The notes: a model not told the origin generated them from the sequence alone. A stretch of 64,000 nt of DNA from Lyngbya sp. CCAP 1446/10 (GCF_026130175.1 NZ_JAIGNI010000006.1:83779-147778); one strand, 5' to 3'; counted from the stretch's first letter, positions 53,008-63,257 are shown. A program made the numbers and translations.

Positions 53008-54459
53008 TCAGCTTCCCACCTTTTTAGGCGCAAAAGGAGAACCAGATTCAAAGGAACTGAAACCGCCGGCAAAATCCTCACCGTAAGCTTCTTCCCCGTG
53101 TTGGCCGATATCCAAACCTTGGTCTTCAGCAGATGAGGACACTCGCAGTTCCATAAATAGCGCCAAAATCTTCAGGATCACAAAAGTGCCGACAGCCGCA
53201 AACACGTAAGTAGCTAGAACGCCTACAAACTGGGTCACGATTTGCCCCGGATTCCCGGCAAACAGCCCGTCATTTCCGGCAGCGTTAACTACTTTAGTGG
53301 CAAACACGCCAGTCAGAATCGCGCCTACAGTACCGCCGACTCCGTGAATCGGGAAGGTATCCAAAGAGTCGTCAAACCCCAGCTTAGCCCGGAAGCTAAC
53401 GGCAAAGAAGCAGCAAACTGAAGTGATCGATCCGATCAAAACCGCTCCTACTGGTAGCACGAATCCCGCCGCCGGTGTGATGCCTACAAGTCCCGCTAGG
53501 AAGCCGCTGGCAATTCCGACTGCTGTCGGTTTGCCTCTGAGCACCCATTCCAGGATTGTCCAAGTTAAGCCGCCGCCTGCTGTAGCAATCATCGTGGTGA
53601 CAAAAGCCACTGTGGCTAAGGAACCAGAACCCAAGGCGCTACCTCCGTTGAAGCCAAACCAGCCGAACCACAGCAACCCAATTCCCAGCAAGACGTAGGG
53701 TACGTTGTGGGGGGTGTGGGGGTTGTTCAAGTGGTCTTTGCGGGGCCCGATCATCCAAGCTGCGACTACCGCAGATACGCCGGAACTGATGTGGACGACT
53801 GTGCCGCCGGCAAAGTCTAATGCTCCGATCGCCCCCAGCCAGCCTCTACCCCAAACCCAGTGGGCTAAAGGTGAGTAGACGAAGGTAGACCACAGCAGCA
53901 CGAACCAGAAGTAGGTTTTGAATGTTACCCGTTCGACGATCGCCCCGGAAATCAATGCTGGAGTGATGATGGCGAACATCATTTGGTAAACCATGAAGAC
54001 TTGGTGGGGTATTGTCGGTGCGTAGCCGATCGGATCTGGTTTGTCGGCGACGACGCCGTTCAAAAACATCCAGTCGAAGCCGCCGATGAAGGTTTCGAGT
54101 CCTTGGCCGAACCCTTTAGCATCCAGACTACCGGGGGTGACATCAAAAGCTAAGCTGTAGCCCCACAGCGTCCACGTGACGCCGATCAGTCCCATCATCA
54201 CCAAGCTCATCATCATGGTGTTGAGGACGTTGCGTGATCGCACCAGTCCCCCGTAGAAAAACGCAAGCCCCGGTGTCATCAGCAGTACCAGTGCTGATGA
54301 CACTAACATCCAGGCTGTATCGCCAGTGTCGATCGGATTCGCCACCACCGCCGCAATAGCCGCAGGGGGAGGAGCATCTTGAGCTAAGGCACTGTTCATC
54401 AGCGGCCAGCTTAATAGCCACAGTGCGAGGATGCCGATCGTAAAACTTTTTTTGATCAC
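53008..54459 (-). CDS. amt: Ammonium transporter (Amt)
   Basis: The product is 483 residues from GTG 54459 (VIKKSFTIGILALW). A signal-like first helix is followed by eleven membrane helices. Amt signatures: AFFYGGLVRSRNVLNTMMMS (about 78-97), FAGGTVVHISSGVSAVVAAW (about 217-236, pore His), and FDDSLDTFPIHGVGGTVGAI (about 370-389, second pore His). The C-terminus DIGQHGEEAYGEDF is the regulatory tail contacted by GlnK/PII. GAAGGTGA before the GTG decides the start. An NtcA-like box lies 246 bp upstream. A close relative lies at 58581. Confidence 0.94.
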   Translation of the reverse strand: MIKKSFTIGILALWLLSWPLMNSALAQDAPPPAAIAAVVANPIDTGDTAWMLVSSALVLLMTPGLAFFYGGLVRSRNVLNTMMMSLVMMGLIGVTWTLWGYSLAFDVTPGSLDAKGFGQGLETFIGGFDWMFLNGVVADKPDPIGYAPTIPHQVFMVYQMMFAIITPALISGAIVERVTFKTYFWFVLLWSTFVYSPLAHWVWGRGWLGAIGALDFAGGTVVHISSGVSAVVAAWMIGPRKDHLNNPHTPHNVPYVLLGIGLLWFGWFGFNGGSALGSGSLATVAFVTTMIATAGGGLTWTILEWVLRGKPTAVGIASGFLAGLVGITPAAGFVLPVGAVLIGSITSVCCFFAVSFRAKLGFDDSLDTFPIHGVGGTVGAILTGVFATKVVNAAGNDGLFAGNPGQIVTQFVGVLATYVFAAVGTFVILKILALFMELRVSSSAEDQGLDIGQHGEEAYGEDFAGGFSSFESGSPFAPKKVGS

Positions 54460-54704
54460 GTTACTTTCACCTTCTAAATAGTCAGCAATTTTTAGGGAAG
54501 ACCGAGCCGATTTTAGATGCGAGGATTTTAGATGCAATAGTTATTTGGTTTTAAGTCCCTGTTTTAGCGGAACCAATCTTTAATAGATAATTCCCAAATC
54601 CTCAACTCCCGAACTTCCTATATCCGGACTCATCTAAATTTGTCAAGTATCAATCCAATAGTATGTGCCTTATGGATTGCACCATTTGTACAAATAGTTA
54701 TTCT

Positions 54705-54718
54705 GTATCAGAATATAC
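54705..54718. promoter_or_regulatory. NtcA-type binding site upstream of amt
   Basis: GTATCAGAATATAC is a perfect GTA-N8-TAC, palindromic at both ends. It lies upstream of the amt gene, which in cyanobacteria is commonly activated by NtcA under nitrogen limitation. A TAN3T box at the standard 22-bp distance is not clear, so the promoter architecture is uncertain. Confidence 0.55.
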
Positions 54719-54926
54719 TAAATGCTAAGAATCATATTTGCTTAATCTATCCCGATGTACTTGACATAACCTGTGGAAGCAGAGTAATCGGTGTTGGGGA
54801 GAGTGGGATAGGGGGAGAGTTCGGGAGTGGGAGCATTTTTCTTCCGCTTGTAAAAACCTAACTAAATCTACCCATCGAGTAAATTAGTAGGGATAAGTCT
54901 ACGGTGTAACTTTAAGTCAATCAGAT

Positions 54927-56429
54927 TTAACGCTTACGCTTGGAAGATGCCCGACTTTTGCTATTACTAGCGACTCGCTCGACATCAGCCATAACCAAAT
55001 CCGCCCAGTTAGAGATGTTATAGTAATCGTGACGACGATTAACTACAGCACATTGACCATTGAATTTATGCAGTTGGTTTAACCCGCTCCAGACGTGCTT
55101 TCTAGGGTTCACCCCTAGATGGACACAGAGCGAGGCAATCTTTCACTCAAATTCATACCACGACGCGCCATCGCAATTGCAGCGGCAACATCAGAAGATA
55201 ATCCATATATTCGAGCATATTTAACCAAACCAATTAAGCTGGTATAGGCTGGATTGCGGGTAAATAAAGAGATGCCACGATTGGATAAAATTGACTCCAG
55301 TAATTGATAAAAACGACTATAAGCCCAACCAGATAACATTCGAGCATACTTTCGACCTCGCTCTCTGAGTTGAGTTTTCTTAGTCGAAAAATCCAGGGAT
55401 TCACACACAACCCGACAAGCATAAGTAGTGGCTAATATTGCCAATTGAAGACAAGCATCAACAATTTGAGCATCCTGCTTGACCGTTGGTAAGCCTGTTT
55501 GCAATGGGATAGTCCCCTGTGCTTTTAGATTGCCACAGGTATCGATATATGCCCAGCCAATTGAACCAGGATTCATGTCAATACCGATGCAACCATATTG
55601 AATTTGGCGGCTAACTTTAGGTACTGGTGTAGCAGTAAATTGAACTGCAACAACCCACCGTCCATCCTTACGGTAAAAGTGCCAAGTTTTAGCACCAGTG
55701 TTTGGCAATCTATCAATATTTCGGTGGAAATTACCAATGATTGAACTAACTGTTTTGCCAAAAGAATCCTCTAGGCAGTAAGGAACTCTCATTGTCAACT
55801 TATCACCATCCCATTGACAAGATTGGTTGCCGTAGCTCTCATTTTTAGAGCCAACAATAAACACTTCGCCATGCTGTACTTTAACTCGAAGTGAAGCTAA
55901 CTTGAGGTGCTTAATTCGGTTGACGAGAGTGTGAATATACCTTTGCTTGTGGTGCAATTTTGAACCATTCACACTGCCAGTTAGTAACGCGCGAGAAGAT
56001 GCTAGAACTGAGTGGAAAATTACAACCAGTCTTTGAATCAATCCAGTCTTTCTTAGCATAGAATTTCTGTCGCAATTTAAGTTTTTTGGTTGCTTTACTT
56101 ATCCATTTCTTAGCTGACTTGAGCTTGGCTTCTAACTGTTTGATATGGTTTTTTCGACATTTTTTTGCGCTCTCAACTTTACCTTGGGCTAAGGCGATAA
56201 CTCCACGTGCTTGACGTTTGTTAATTCGGTATTTAATCTGAAGATAAGTGTTCCACTTGCTTTGGTCAAATTTGTCTGTCAAATTCAGTAAATGGTTGAC
56301 AGTTTCACAAGTAGCTGAGTGCGATATCTGGCTAAATGATGTCAACAATATTTCGAGGTTTATAAATCCAATTGGATTTAGTTCTTCAATTGGAGTGGGT
56401 AGTCCTTTACAGTAAGTTAAGATGCTCAT
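54927..56429 (-). pseudogene. Large IS607-type TnpB, broken by at least two frameshifts
   Basis: Three overlapping frames share one gene. The N-terminal part (MSILTYCKGLPTPIEELNPI onward, to about 55950) is helical and basic. The middle (about 56000-55115) has FIVGSKNESYGNQSCQWDG and the RuvC residues: Asp in GCIGIDMNPGSIGWAYID, Glu in CRVVCESLDFS, Asp in GLSSDVAAAIAMARRG. The C-terminal part (NPRKHVWSGLNQLHKFNGQ, to 54927) is in a third phase after about 55130. TnpB of this long type accompanies IS607 elements. Its start overlaps the TnpA stop (ATGA), so the pair was one operon. Confidence 0.8.
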
Positions 56430-57028
56430 ATCTTCTTGGCTACCTCTTTTAATTCTTCAACAATTTTTCTGTTTTTAGGGCTGCGACTTCCGTAAAGTCT
56501 AGCGGAAAAGACAGTAATTATTTCCAATACATCTGATGCTAAGTCTTCTTCAAAACTAGCATCTTCTGTCCGATTGATGATCACAACTTCTGTTCCAAAA
56601 TGTTCGCACAGACTAAATATCAACTCAGCCCCAAATCTGAGTAGCCTGTCTTTATGAGTTAAGACCAGTCTCTCTACCTTGGCATCTATAATGAGTTTGA
56701 TTAGTCTTTTCAAACCTTTTTTGTTGTAATTCATCCCACTGCCGAGATCTTCAATTGTCTCGAACTGCCATCCATTCGTAGCACAGAACAATTCGATTAC
56801 TTGCTTTTGGCGAACTAGATCTTCTTTTTGGTCGTGGCTGGAGACTCTCGCATAGCCAATCGTATAAGATAGTTCGGCTTTAACACCTATCAGTTTGGCA
56901 ATATCGTACCTGCGATGACCGCTCTCAGTGCGTTCTGGTACGAGTTTTCCCTCCGCCTCCCAACGTCTCAAGGTTGAAACGCTTACTCCCTTTAGTTTTG
57001 CCGCTTCAGAAATGGATACCTTACTCAT
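56426..57028 (-). CDS. IS607-family serine recombinase TnpA
   Basis: The product is 200 residues. A MerR-like helix-turn-helix (SISEAAKLKGVSVSTLRRWE, about 4-23) precedes the serine-resolvase domain. The nucleophile is in IGYARVSSHDQKEDL (about 57-71), and the Arg-rich VERLVLTHKDRLLRFG (about 118-133) carries active-site residues. This gene appears complete, unlike its TnpB partner. IS607 elements excise as circles and insert with little target specificity. Confidence 0.93.
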   Translation of the reverse strand: MSKVSISEAAKLKGVSVSTLRRWEAEGKLVPERTESGHRRYDIAKLIGVKAELSYTIGYARVSSHDQKEDLVRQKQVIELFCATNGWQFETIEDLGSGMNYNKKGLKRLIKLIIDAKVERLVLTHKDRLLRFGAELIFSLCEHFGTEVVIINRTEDASFEEDLASDVLEIITVFSARLYGSRSPKNRKIVEELKEVAKKI

Positions 57029-57140
57029 TTTCTGATTATAACATAGAAAATGAGTAGATATGAAGAGATATAGCTAGCTATTTTGCATCAGCAGACTTAC
57101 CCTCTTCCTTCTTCCTTCTTCCTTCTAACTAATTTTTCAA

Positions 57141-58046
57141 CTACATTTGGCCGAACATCTGCAAGCCCGATCGCCAAACCAGATAACCTCGATCGTTCAG
57201 GTGCAGGCCGTCTGTGCTCAGTTCGATTGGTAAATTGCCGTCAGCATCCGCAAACAGCGGCTGCAAATCCAGATAGGAAACATTTTCAGAACTAGCAATT
57301 TCTTTCAGCCGCCGATTGATGGCGCGAATCCGACTGTTAGGAATCGCCAACAGTCGATCGCGATTTTCCCAAGTTGCTTGTTCCCCACTGTGCGGCAAAA
57401 TCGATTGCACCACCACTTGTGCTTTCGGGTGAGCCCACCGCAAATCGCGGATAATCTGTCGCTGGTTGTTCAAAATCCCTTCGTCGCTGGCCCCCCGCAA
57501 CAAATCGTTAATCCCGATCATCACAAACACTGTATCGGGCAGAGTTCGATCGAACAACTGCAACCGCTTCAGCAAACCCACGGAAGTCTCTCCCGAAATC
57601 CCTTGATTTAGCCAAATGCGATCGGGCGGTAACAGCTTCGTCGGAAACCACATACTCAGAGAATCCCCAGCCAAAACACTAAGTTTTGGGGGGCGATTGG
57701 CCGCCGCAGCCTCAGCTTCCCGCCCCAACTGCGTCACCCACTGCTGGTAAGACCATTTGTGTCGCGGCCCGGCAACAGGCAAGTCTGACACTGCCTTTGC
57801 AGAGTTTGTCGTTGTCGTCGGCTGTCGAATTAGTTCCTCAGTGCCTTCTGCCGTTACCGCAGCACTCGCAGGAGAGCTTTCTGTCAAGTTTTGTCCCCGC
57901 AGCAGTTGAGCGACTGCGAGTATCAGTATCCCGTTCGTTAGCAGAGATAGCAAAGCCCAAACCGGAACTGTTTTCGATCGGCTAACTTCCATCCCCAAGA
58001 GGGATTTATGAGTTCTACTTCTGCTAACTCCTCCAAACTTCTCCAT
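57141..58046 (-). CDS. SGNH/GDSL-type hydrolase with N-terminal anchor
   Basis: The product is about 301 residues from MEKFGGVSRSRTHK. A membrane helix (about 30-50, VWALLSLLTNGILILAVAQL) is followed by a Thr/Pro linker and the hydrolase domain: VLAGDSLSMWF (block I Ser), GISGETSVGLLKRL (block II Gly), VMIGINDLLRG (block III Asn) and STDGLHLNDRGY (block V Asp/His). It probably deacylates or deacetylates an extracytoplasmic substrate, perhaps a glycan. The longer frame to 58103 is less likely. It lies between the IS607 element and the second amt gene. Confidence 0.82.
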   Translation of the reverse strand: MEKFGGVSRSRTHKSLLGMEVSRSKTVPVWALLSLLTNGILILAVAQLLRGQNLTESSPASAAVTAEGTEELIRQPTTTTNSAKAVSDLPVAGPRHKWSYQQWVTQLGREAEAAAANRPPKLSVLAGDSLSMWFPTKLLPPDRIWLNQGISGETSVGLLKRLQLFDRTLPDTVFVMIGINDLLRGASDEGILNNQRQIIRDLRWAHPKAQVVVQSILPHSGEQATWENRDRLLAIPNSRIRAINRRLKEIASSENVSYLDLQPLFADADGNLPIELSTDGLHLNDRGYLVWRSGLQMFGQM

Positions 58047-58103
58047 AAACTCAAGCGATTTGCAGACACCACACCGAATAATTAGCACTGATTGCTGCAT
58101 CAA

Positions 58104-58499
58104 ATTTTACCGTTCAATTTTCGCCTCACTCAATTCTGGTAAGAATCAAGCACTGTGCTGTGTTGGGCGTGACGGCGATGCAGAACTTTGCTTTTTGGCA
58201 CTACTTTACCATAAAAAATCTGACTGCCAAACTTTCTGGCGCAGACATCAGGCGATTTGAGATTTGAGATTTGACATTTTAAATTGGGGAATGATGTACT
58301 CCATGAGGATTTAAAGCTTCTATCAAGTTACATTTTTTTCTTTCCTAACCTAGTAGCCTAGAATCAGCAACCCGATTTGTTAACGTAATTGCGCGATTTG
58401 AGCAAGCAACTGAGAACGATCAACCGGGTTTAAAAGGCTCAAGAGTGCGATCGGCACTGCATCTGTGGGCGGGGGATTTCAGATTGTGGTTTTTCAGAA
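58104..58499. other. Intergenic gap, no gene seen
   Basis: AT-rich spacer with CCCGATTT/CCGGGTTT repeat pieces near 58370 and 58425. No coding frame is convincing. Confidence 0.45.
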
Positions 58500-58538
58500 T
58501 CTAGCCCTAGATGTACAAATGGCTCATCTAGGGCTAGA
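58500..58538 (-). terminator. 14-bp perfect hairpin after the second amt gene
   Basis: TCTAGCCCTAGATG (58500-58513) pairs with 58525-58538 around an 11-base loop, 43 bp past the amt stop. There is no T-run on the minus strand, so termination is probable but not certain. Confidence 0.5.
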
Positions 58539-58580
58539 AAGCTGAAGAAAGTCGATCGTCCCACGCTTTACAGTTTTGCT

Positions 58581-60191
58581 CTAAAGTTTGGTAGTCCTGT
58601 CCCCAGCACCCTCAGAATAACCGCCGTAGCTGCCCTCTGTTCTGTTGCCCGAGTTAGTTTCCTTCACGAACCCGCTGTAAGCTTCCATCCCGTGTTCGCC
58701 GATATCCAAACCTTCAGCTTCCTCAACAGCAGAAACGCGGATACCCAACAAAGCTTTGAGTGCAGCCCAAAAAATCGTACTCAGCAGCACGGTCATCCCG
58801 CCTACAGAGATAATACCGATCAACTGTGGTAATAATTGATCGAAGCCTCCCCCTACTAGCAATCCCGCTTTCGGCCCAGCGGTATAAATTCCAGTTGTAG
58901 GGCCGTCAGCAAACAAACCAACTGCCAGAGTTCCCCAAATACCGCAGACTAAGTGAACTGAAGTTGCCCCTACAGGATCGTCAACTTTCAAGTTGTCGAA
59001 GAAAGTTACGGAGAAAACTACCAGGATGCCGGCGATCGCGCCGATCATGGCAGAGTTGGGGACGTTGACCCAAGCGCAGCTCGCTGTCACTCCGACTAGG
59101 CCGGCGAGGATGCCGTTGATAATCATCGAAAGGTCTGGTTTGCCGAGGTACAGCCAAGCTGTAATCGTGGCAGCAACGCCTCCGAAGGCGCCGGCGGTGT
59201 TGGTGGTAATTGCAATGTGGGCGATCGCATTTGGATCGACAGCCATTGTCGAACCGGGATTAAACCCGAACCAACCCAACCACAGAATCAAACAGCCCAG
59301 AGTGGCAATGCTCATATTGTGTCCCGGCATCGCCACAGTATCGCCGTTGCGATACCTGCCCATCCGCGGCCCAAGAAATGCCGCTCCCATCAAAGCAGCC
59401 CAACCGCCTACCGAGTGAACCACTGTCGAACCGGCAAAATCCCAGAATCCGGCTGTTGCCAGCCAGCCGCCACCCCAAATCCAGTGTCCGGTAATCGGGT
59501 AAGCAATGCCTACTAACAACAAGCAGAAAATTAAAAATTCAAGGAATTTAATTCGCTCTGCCACGGCCCCAGAAACGATCGTGGCAGCAGTTCCCGCAAA
59601 AACTAATTGGAAAAAGAATTTAGCGTTGAGGGGGACTCCCGTCCAATTTAAGGCAGTGAAAATGCCTTGATAGGCATCTCCTGTAGCGGGGCTGTTGTCA
59701 GCTACATTCCACAGGAAAAATCCGCCGCTGCTGCCGATAAAACCGTTGCCGTTGCTGAACATTAACGCAAAGCCGATCGCCCAAAATGCGATCGTAGAAA
59801 GTGCAAAAACAATCAAGTTTTTGGAGAGCACGTTAACGGCATTTTTTTGGCGGCAAAAACCAGTTTCCAACATCCCGAAACCGGCGTTCATAAAGAACAC
59901 TAGCATCCCAGCTATCATCACCCACATGGTATCCATGCCCACCTTGAGGCTGGCCAATTGTTCCTCTGTGGTTGGCGTGGGAGGGGTTTGGGCTACCGCT
60001 GCATATCCCCACATCAAGACGATGATGGCAGCTAAAGGAATACAGGCTTGCCAACTCGGTCTCAGGCGGGCGATCGCCTTTTGTAATTTCTGGAACCTGT
60101 TAACTTTTGTAAAAGATTTCGCGGCTGGTAAATCCAAAGACTCCCGCCTGAATTGTTTCGATTTTTTTTTCCCGACAGTCATTTTGATCAT
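58581..60191 (-). CDS. amt: Ammonium transporter (Amt), second copy
   Basis: The product is 536 residues with a basic N-terminal extension before the signal helix ([18 protein letters not shown]). Amt landmarks: [20 protein letters not shown] (about 98-117), [20 protein letters not shown] (about 253-272, pore His) and [20 protein letters not shown] (about 405-424, second His). The tail [12 protein letters not shown] is the GlnK contact region. It is longer and clearly diverged from the copy at 53008, so it is not a recent duplication. AAGGGCG precedes ATG 60191. It follows purE by 67 bp and may be partly read from it. Confidence 0.93.
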   Translation of the reverse strand: MIKMTVGKKKSKQFRRESLDLPAAKSFTKVNRFQKLQKAIARLRPSWQACIPLAAIIVLMWGYAAVAQTPPTPTTEEQLASLKVGMDTMWVMIAGMLVFFMNAGFGMLETGFCRQKNAVNVLSKNLIVFALSTIAFWAIGFALMFSNGNGFIGSSGGFFLWNVADNSPATGDAYQGIFTALNWTGVPLNAKFFFQLVFAGTAATIVSGAVAERIKFLEFLIFCLLLVGIAYPITGHWIWGGGWLATAGFWDFAGSTVVHSVGGWAALMGAAFLGPRMGRYRNGDTVAMPGHNMSIATLGCLILWLGWFGFNPGSTMAVDPNAIAHIAITTNTAGAFGGVAATITAWLYLGKPDLSMIINGILAGLVGVTASCAWVNVPNSAMIGAIAGILVVFSVTFFDNLKVDDPVGATSVHLVCGIWGTLAVGLFADGPTTGIYTAGPKAGLLVGGGFDQLLPQLIGIISVGGMTVLLSTIFWAALKALLGIRVSAVEEAEGLDIGEHGMEAYSGFVKETNSGNRTEGSYGGYSEGAGDRTTKL

Positions 60192-60258
60192 TTTCGCCCT
60201 TTTTACAAATGTTGCGATCGGTAAGAACCCGAAAACTTTCCAATTCTACTACAGAAGT

Positions 60259-60786
60259 TTATAGATTTTTGTTCAGATTGAGATACTCCTGATAACCTAC
60301 ATTTTCTAGCTGATTTTGTTTATTCATTACAGATTCGGACAAGTTTTTGCGGTACGCGAGGACTCGATCTAGCAATTCTGGCTGAGAAACTGCTAATATT
60401 TGAACTGCCAGCAAGCCGGCATTTTTAGCATTGCCGATCGCTACTGTTGCCACCGGTATCCCGGCTGGCATTTGGACGATCGAGTACAGGGAATCTATCC
60501 CTTGCAGGTGGCGGCTCGCTATCGGCACGCCAATTACCGGCAAAGGCGTTAAAGATGCCACCATACCCGGAAGGTGCGCTGCTCCTCCAGCACCTGCAAT
60601 AATTACTTTCAATCCCCGTTGGTGGGCGGTTTGGGCATATTCCACCATGCGCGAGGGGGTGCGGTGGGCGGAGACAATTGCTACGGAGCAAGGTACATTG
60701 AATTCTTCGCAAATTGCGATCGCATCTTTCATGGTAGGCAAATCCGAATCGCTACCCATGATAATTCCAACTGTCGGTTCATTCAT
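60259..60786 (-). CDS. purE: 5-(carboxyamino)imidazole ribonucleotide mutase
   Basis: The product is 175 residues. [17 protein letters not shown] (about 5-21), [16 protein letters not shown] (about 39-54, catalytic His), and [20 protein letters not shown] (about 66-85) with PVIGVPI following are PurE class I signatures. It converts N5-CAIR to CAIR in purine synthesis and works with PurK, which is not in the window. ATG 60786 gives the standard length. Confidence 0.97.
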   Translation of the reverse strand: MNEPTVGIIMGSDSDLPTMKDAIAICEEFNVPCSVAIVSAHRTPSRMVEYAQTAHQRGLKVIIAGAGGAAHLPGMVASLTPLPVIGVPIASRHLQGIDSLYSIVQMPAGIPVATVAIGNAKNAGLLAVQILAVSQPELLDRVLAYRKNLSESVMNKQNQLENVGYQEYLNLNKNL

Positions 60787-60991
60787 GCAATTTTAAGATA
60801 TGAGATTTCAGATTAATGGTAATTTTAAATTATGGCGTTAACTAAAATTTAGATATTTTGTAGCCAAACGGATGCTCGAAAGCAATTTGGTCACAAGCCA
60901 AGAGTGCAGAAAGCAAAAATCTCCACATCCTGATCACGAGCCCGCAGATTTATCTCGGCGAGCAAATCTAAAATCTAAAATCTAAAATCGG

Positions 60992-62263
60992 ATGACTGAA
61001 GCCACAACCCCAACTGCCGCCCCCATAGATATTCTCAATGCTCGCGTCCCCGGTTGCAAGGATTTGCAAATGCTTGCTATTGACAAAACGGGCATCATTC
61101 AAGAAATTTGCTCGATGGACAAAATATTTAAACGGATTTGTCCTCCCGATTTGCAAGTGCTTGATGCAGCCGGAGATTGGGTTTCTCTGGGCGGTGTTGA
61201 CTTGCAGATTAACGGGGCGCTCGGTTTAGCTTTCCCAGATTTAGAAAGCAAACATCTTGAAATTTTACCGAAAATTTGTCAATTTTTATGGAATCAGGGA
61301 GTCGATGCTTTTTTGCCGACTTTGCTGACAACTTCGCTCGATAAGTTTAGGCGATCGCTCTCGACGATAGCTGATTATATCCGCATTGCCAAAACTACGG
61401 CTCCCGCAACCAATCAATCCAAAACAGCCGAAATTATCGGCGTTCACCTCGAAGGGCCTTTTCTCAATCCCCAGAAGCGAGGAGCTCACCCAGTTGAGTT
61501 TTTACTACCGCTAACTATAGAAAATGTCAAGCAAGTTTTAGGAGATTGTGCCGATATTGTCAAAATAATTACTTTAGCACCGGAGTTAGACAGCACTGGC
61601 GAAGTCATTCCCTATTTGCAAAGTTTGGGAATTGCCGTTAGTCTCGGACACTCCCAAGCGACAGCAGAGCAAGCAGAGCAAGCATTTGCGCAAGGAGCTT
61701 CAATGGTAACTCACGCTTTTAATGCGATGCCGAGTTTACACCACCGAGAACCGGGTTTGTTGGGAGCGGCGATCGTTTATCCGGGTGTAAAATGCGGTTT
61801 AATTGCTGACGGAAAGCACGTTTCTCCGACAATGATTGATTTTTTGCTGCGCGCTGCTAGGTACGAAACAGGCATTTTTTTAGTGAGCGATGCTTTGGCT
61901 CCTTTGGGTTTGCCTGACGGTGTTTATCCTTGGGATTCCAGACAAATTGAAGTCAGAAAAGGTACGGCTTGGGTAACATTAGATTATCACACCCCACTGG
62001 AATCTGCTACTTTGGCAGGTACAACTCTGCCGCTGTTGGCGGGAGTGCAGAATTTGGTGAAGTGGGGGATTTGCGATGTTGAAAGTGCGATCGCCCTAGC
62101 AACTGAATCTCCCAGAAAGGCGATCCTCTTCGAGGGCGTAGCCCCCGTAGGGGCGGGCTTAGCTAACGGACTTTCGGGAATTATCGGCAAATCGGCAACT
62201 CAATTGTTACGCTGGAATTTAAATGCGGCGACAAAAGAATTGACTTGGCACAGACTATTTTAG
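60992..62263 (+). CDS. nagA: N-acetylglucosamine-6-phosphate deacetylase
   Basis: The product is 423 residues of the amidohydrolase family. SLGGVDLQINGALGLAFPDL near 65-84 holds the reduced first metal motif of NagA; EIIGVHLEGPFLNPQKRGAH (about 150) carries the catalytic-site HLEGPF; SLGHSQATAEQAEQAF (about 214) and MVTHAFNAMPSLHHREPG (about 233) give further ligands; LVSDALAPLG (about 294) has the catalytic Asp. A GC-rich segment (FEGVAPVGAGLANG near 390) lacks counterparts in typical NagA and looks repeat-derived. It deacetylates GlcNAc-6-phosphate in amino-sugar recycling. A short AAATCTA array precedes the start. Confidence 0.93.
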   Translation: MTEATTPTAAPIDILNARVPGCKDLQMLAIDKTGIIQEICSMDKIFKRICPPDLQVLDAAGDWVSLGGVDLQINGALGLAFPDLESKHLEILPKICQFLWNQGVDAFLPTLLTTSLDKFRRSLSTIADYIRIAKTTAPATNQSKTAEIIGVHLEGPFLNPQKRGAHPVEFLLPLTIENVKQVLGDCADIVKIITLAPELDSTGEVIPYLQSLGIAVSLGHSQATAEQAEQAFAQGASMVTHAFNAMPSLHHREPGLLGAAIVYPGVKCGLIADGKHVSPTMIDFLLRAARYETGIFLVSDALAPLGLPDGVYPWDSRQIEVRKGTAWVTLDYHTPLESATLAGTTLPLLAGVQNLVKWGICDVESAIALATESPRKAILFEGVAPVGAGLANGLSGIIGKSATQLLRWNLNAATKELTWHRLF

Positions 62264-62570
62264 ATTGGATATTGGAGATTGGAAATTGGAGATTGGAGAT
62301 TTTTATCTACAATTTAATGTATCCCATTTCAAATTAATTGCTCTAACTTGCTGGCGCGTTTTCCGAGCCTGAGTGCTGTACAATACCAATCGCACCAGAC
62401 AATTAGGACGTTCTAAATAGCTGAAATGCTTGCGTTTGATTGATTCTTGCCTCGAACCTCTTCCTTCTTCCTGATGACTAAGGACTAATGACTGATGACT
62501 AATGACTAATGACTAATGACTTCTGCTATAATATCTAACCGTTGGCAATAACTCAGCAGTAGGCAGATCG
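62264..62570. repeat. Spacer with GACTAAT heptamers and a promoter for chlM
   Basis: GGAAATTGGAGATT units follow nagA. ATGACTA-type heptamers at about 62472-62520 run into TATAAT (62527-62532), the probable -10 box of chlM. The -35 position falls inside the array (GACTAA), so the promoter depends on the repeat phase (inference). Confidence 0.6.
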
Positions 62571-63257
62571 ATGAATTTGGTAGACGACAAGACTATAGTT
62601 AGACAGTATTTTAACTCGACGGGATTCGATCGCTGGCAGCGAATTTACGGCGATGGCAAAGTCAACAAAGTGCAGCTAGACATCCGCACCGGGCATCAGA
62701 AAACGGTGGATACAGTCATCGAATGGCTGGAAGCTGACGGCAATCTGCGCGGGCTTGGTATCTGCGATGCCGGCTGCGGTGTGGGATCTCTGAGCATTCC
62801 TTTGGCTGACGCTGGGGCAATTGTTTGTGCTAGCGACATCTCTGAAAAGATGGTAGCAGAAGCCTACGATCGATCGACAGCAGTTCCCGGCAAGCTCTAC
62901 AACATATCTTTCGCCACCCAAGATTTAGAAGCCTTAACGGGCAAATTCCATACGGTTATTTGTTTGGACGTGCTGATCCACTATCCTCAAAGTAAGGCTG
63001 CGGAAATGATCGCTCACCTAAGCTCGATCGCCCAATCGCGACTAATTCTCAGTTTTGCCCCCAAAACTATAGCACTTACCGCCCTCAAAAAATTTGGCGA
63101 ACTTTTCCCAGGGCCAAGCAAAACTACTCGCGCTTACCAGCACCGCGAAGCAGATATTATCAAAATCTTAGAAAGCAACGGATTTGTGATTAACAGAACA
63201 GCCATGAATAGCACTAGCTTTTACTATTCTCGCTTGCTGGAAGCTGTGCGCAAATAG
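62571..63257 (+). CDS. chlM: Magnesium-protoporphyrin IX methyltransferase
   Basis: The product is 228 residues. VRQYFNSTGFDRWQRIYGDG (about 10-29) is the ChlM/BchM signature. The SAM site is ICDAGCGVGSLSIPLA (about 63-78), followed by VCASDISEKMVAEA and FHTVICLDVLIHYPQ (about 125-139). It methylates Mg-protoporphyrin IX in chlorophyll synthesis, at the thylakoid or plasma membrane. The gene stands alone with its own promoter-like TATAAT 38 bp upstream. Confidence 0.96.
   Translation: MNLVDDKTIVRQYFNSTGFDRWQRIYGDGKVNKVQLDIRTGHQKTVDTVIEWLEADGNLRGLGICDAGCGVGSLSIPLADAGAIVCASDISEKMVAEAYDRSTAVPGKLYNISFATQDLEALTGKFHTVICLDVLIHYPQSKAAEMIAHLSSIAQSRLILSFAPKTIALTALKKFGELFPGPSKTTRAYQHREADIIKILESNGFVINRTAMNSTSFYYSRLLEAVRK

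Larger units (their letters stand above)
54919..57050. mobile_element. IS607-type element between the two amt genes
   Basis: TnpA intact plus TnpB broken, minus strand. Exact ends are not fixed; CATTTTCT and AGAAAATG near 57028-57053 form an inverted pair just outside TnpA. Confidence 0.7.
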
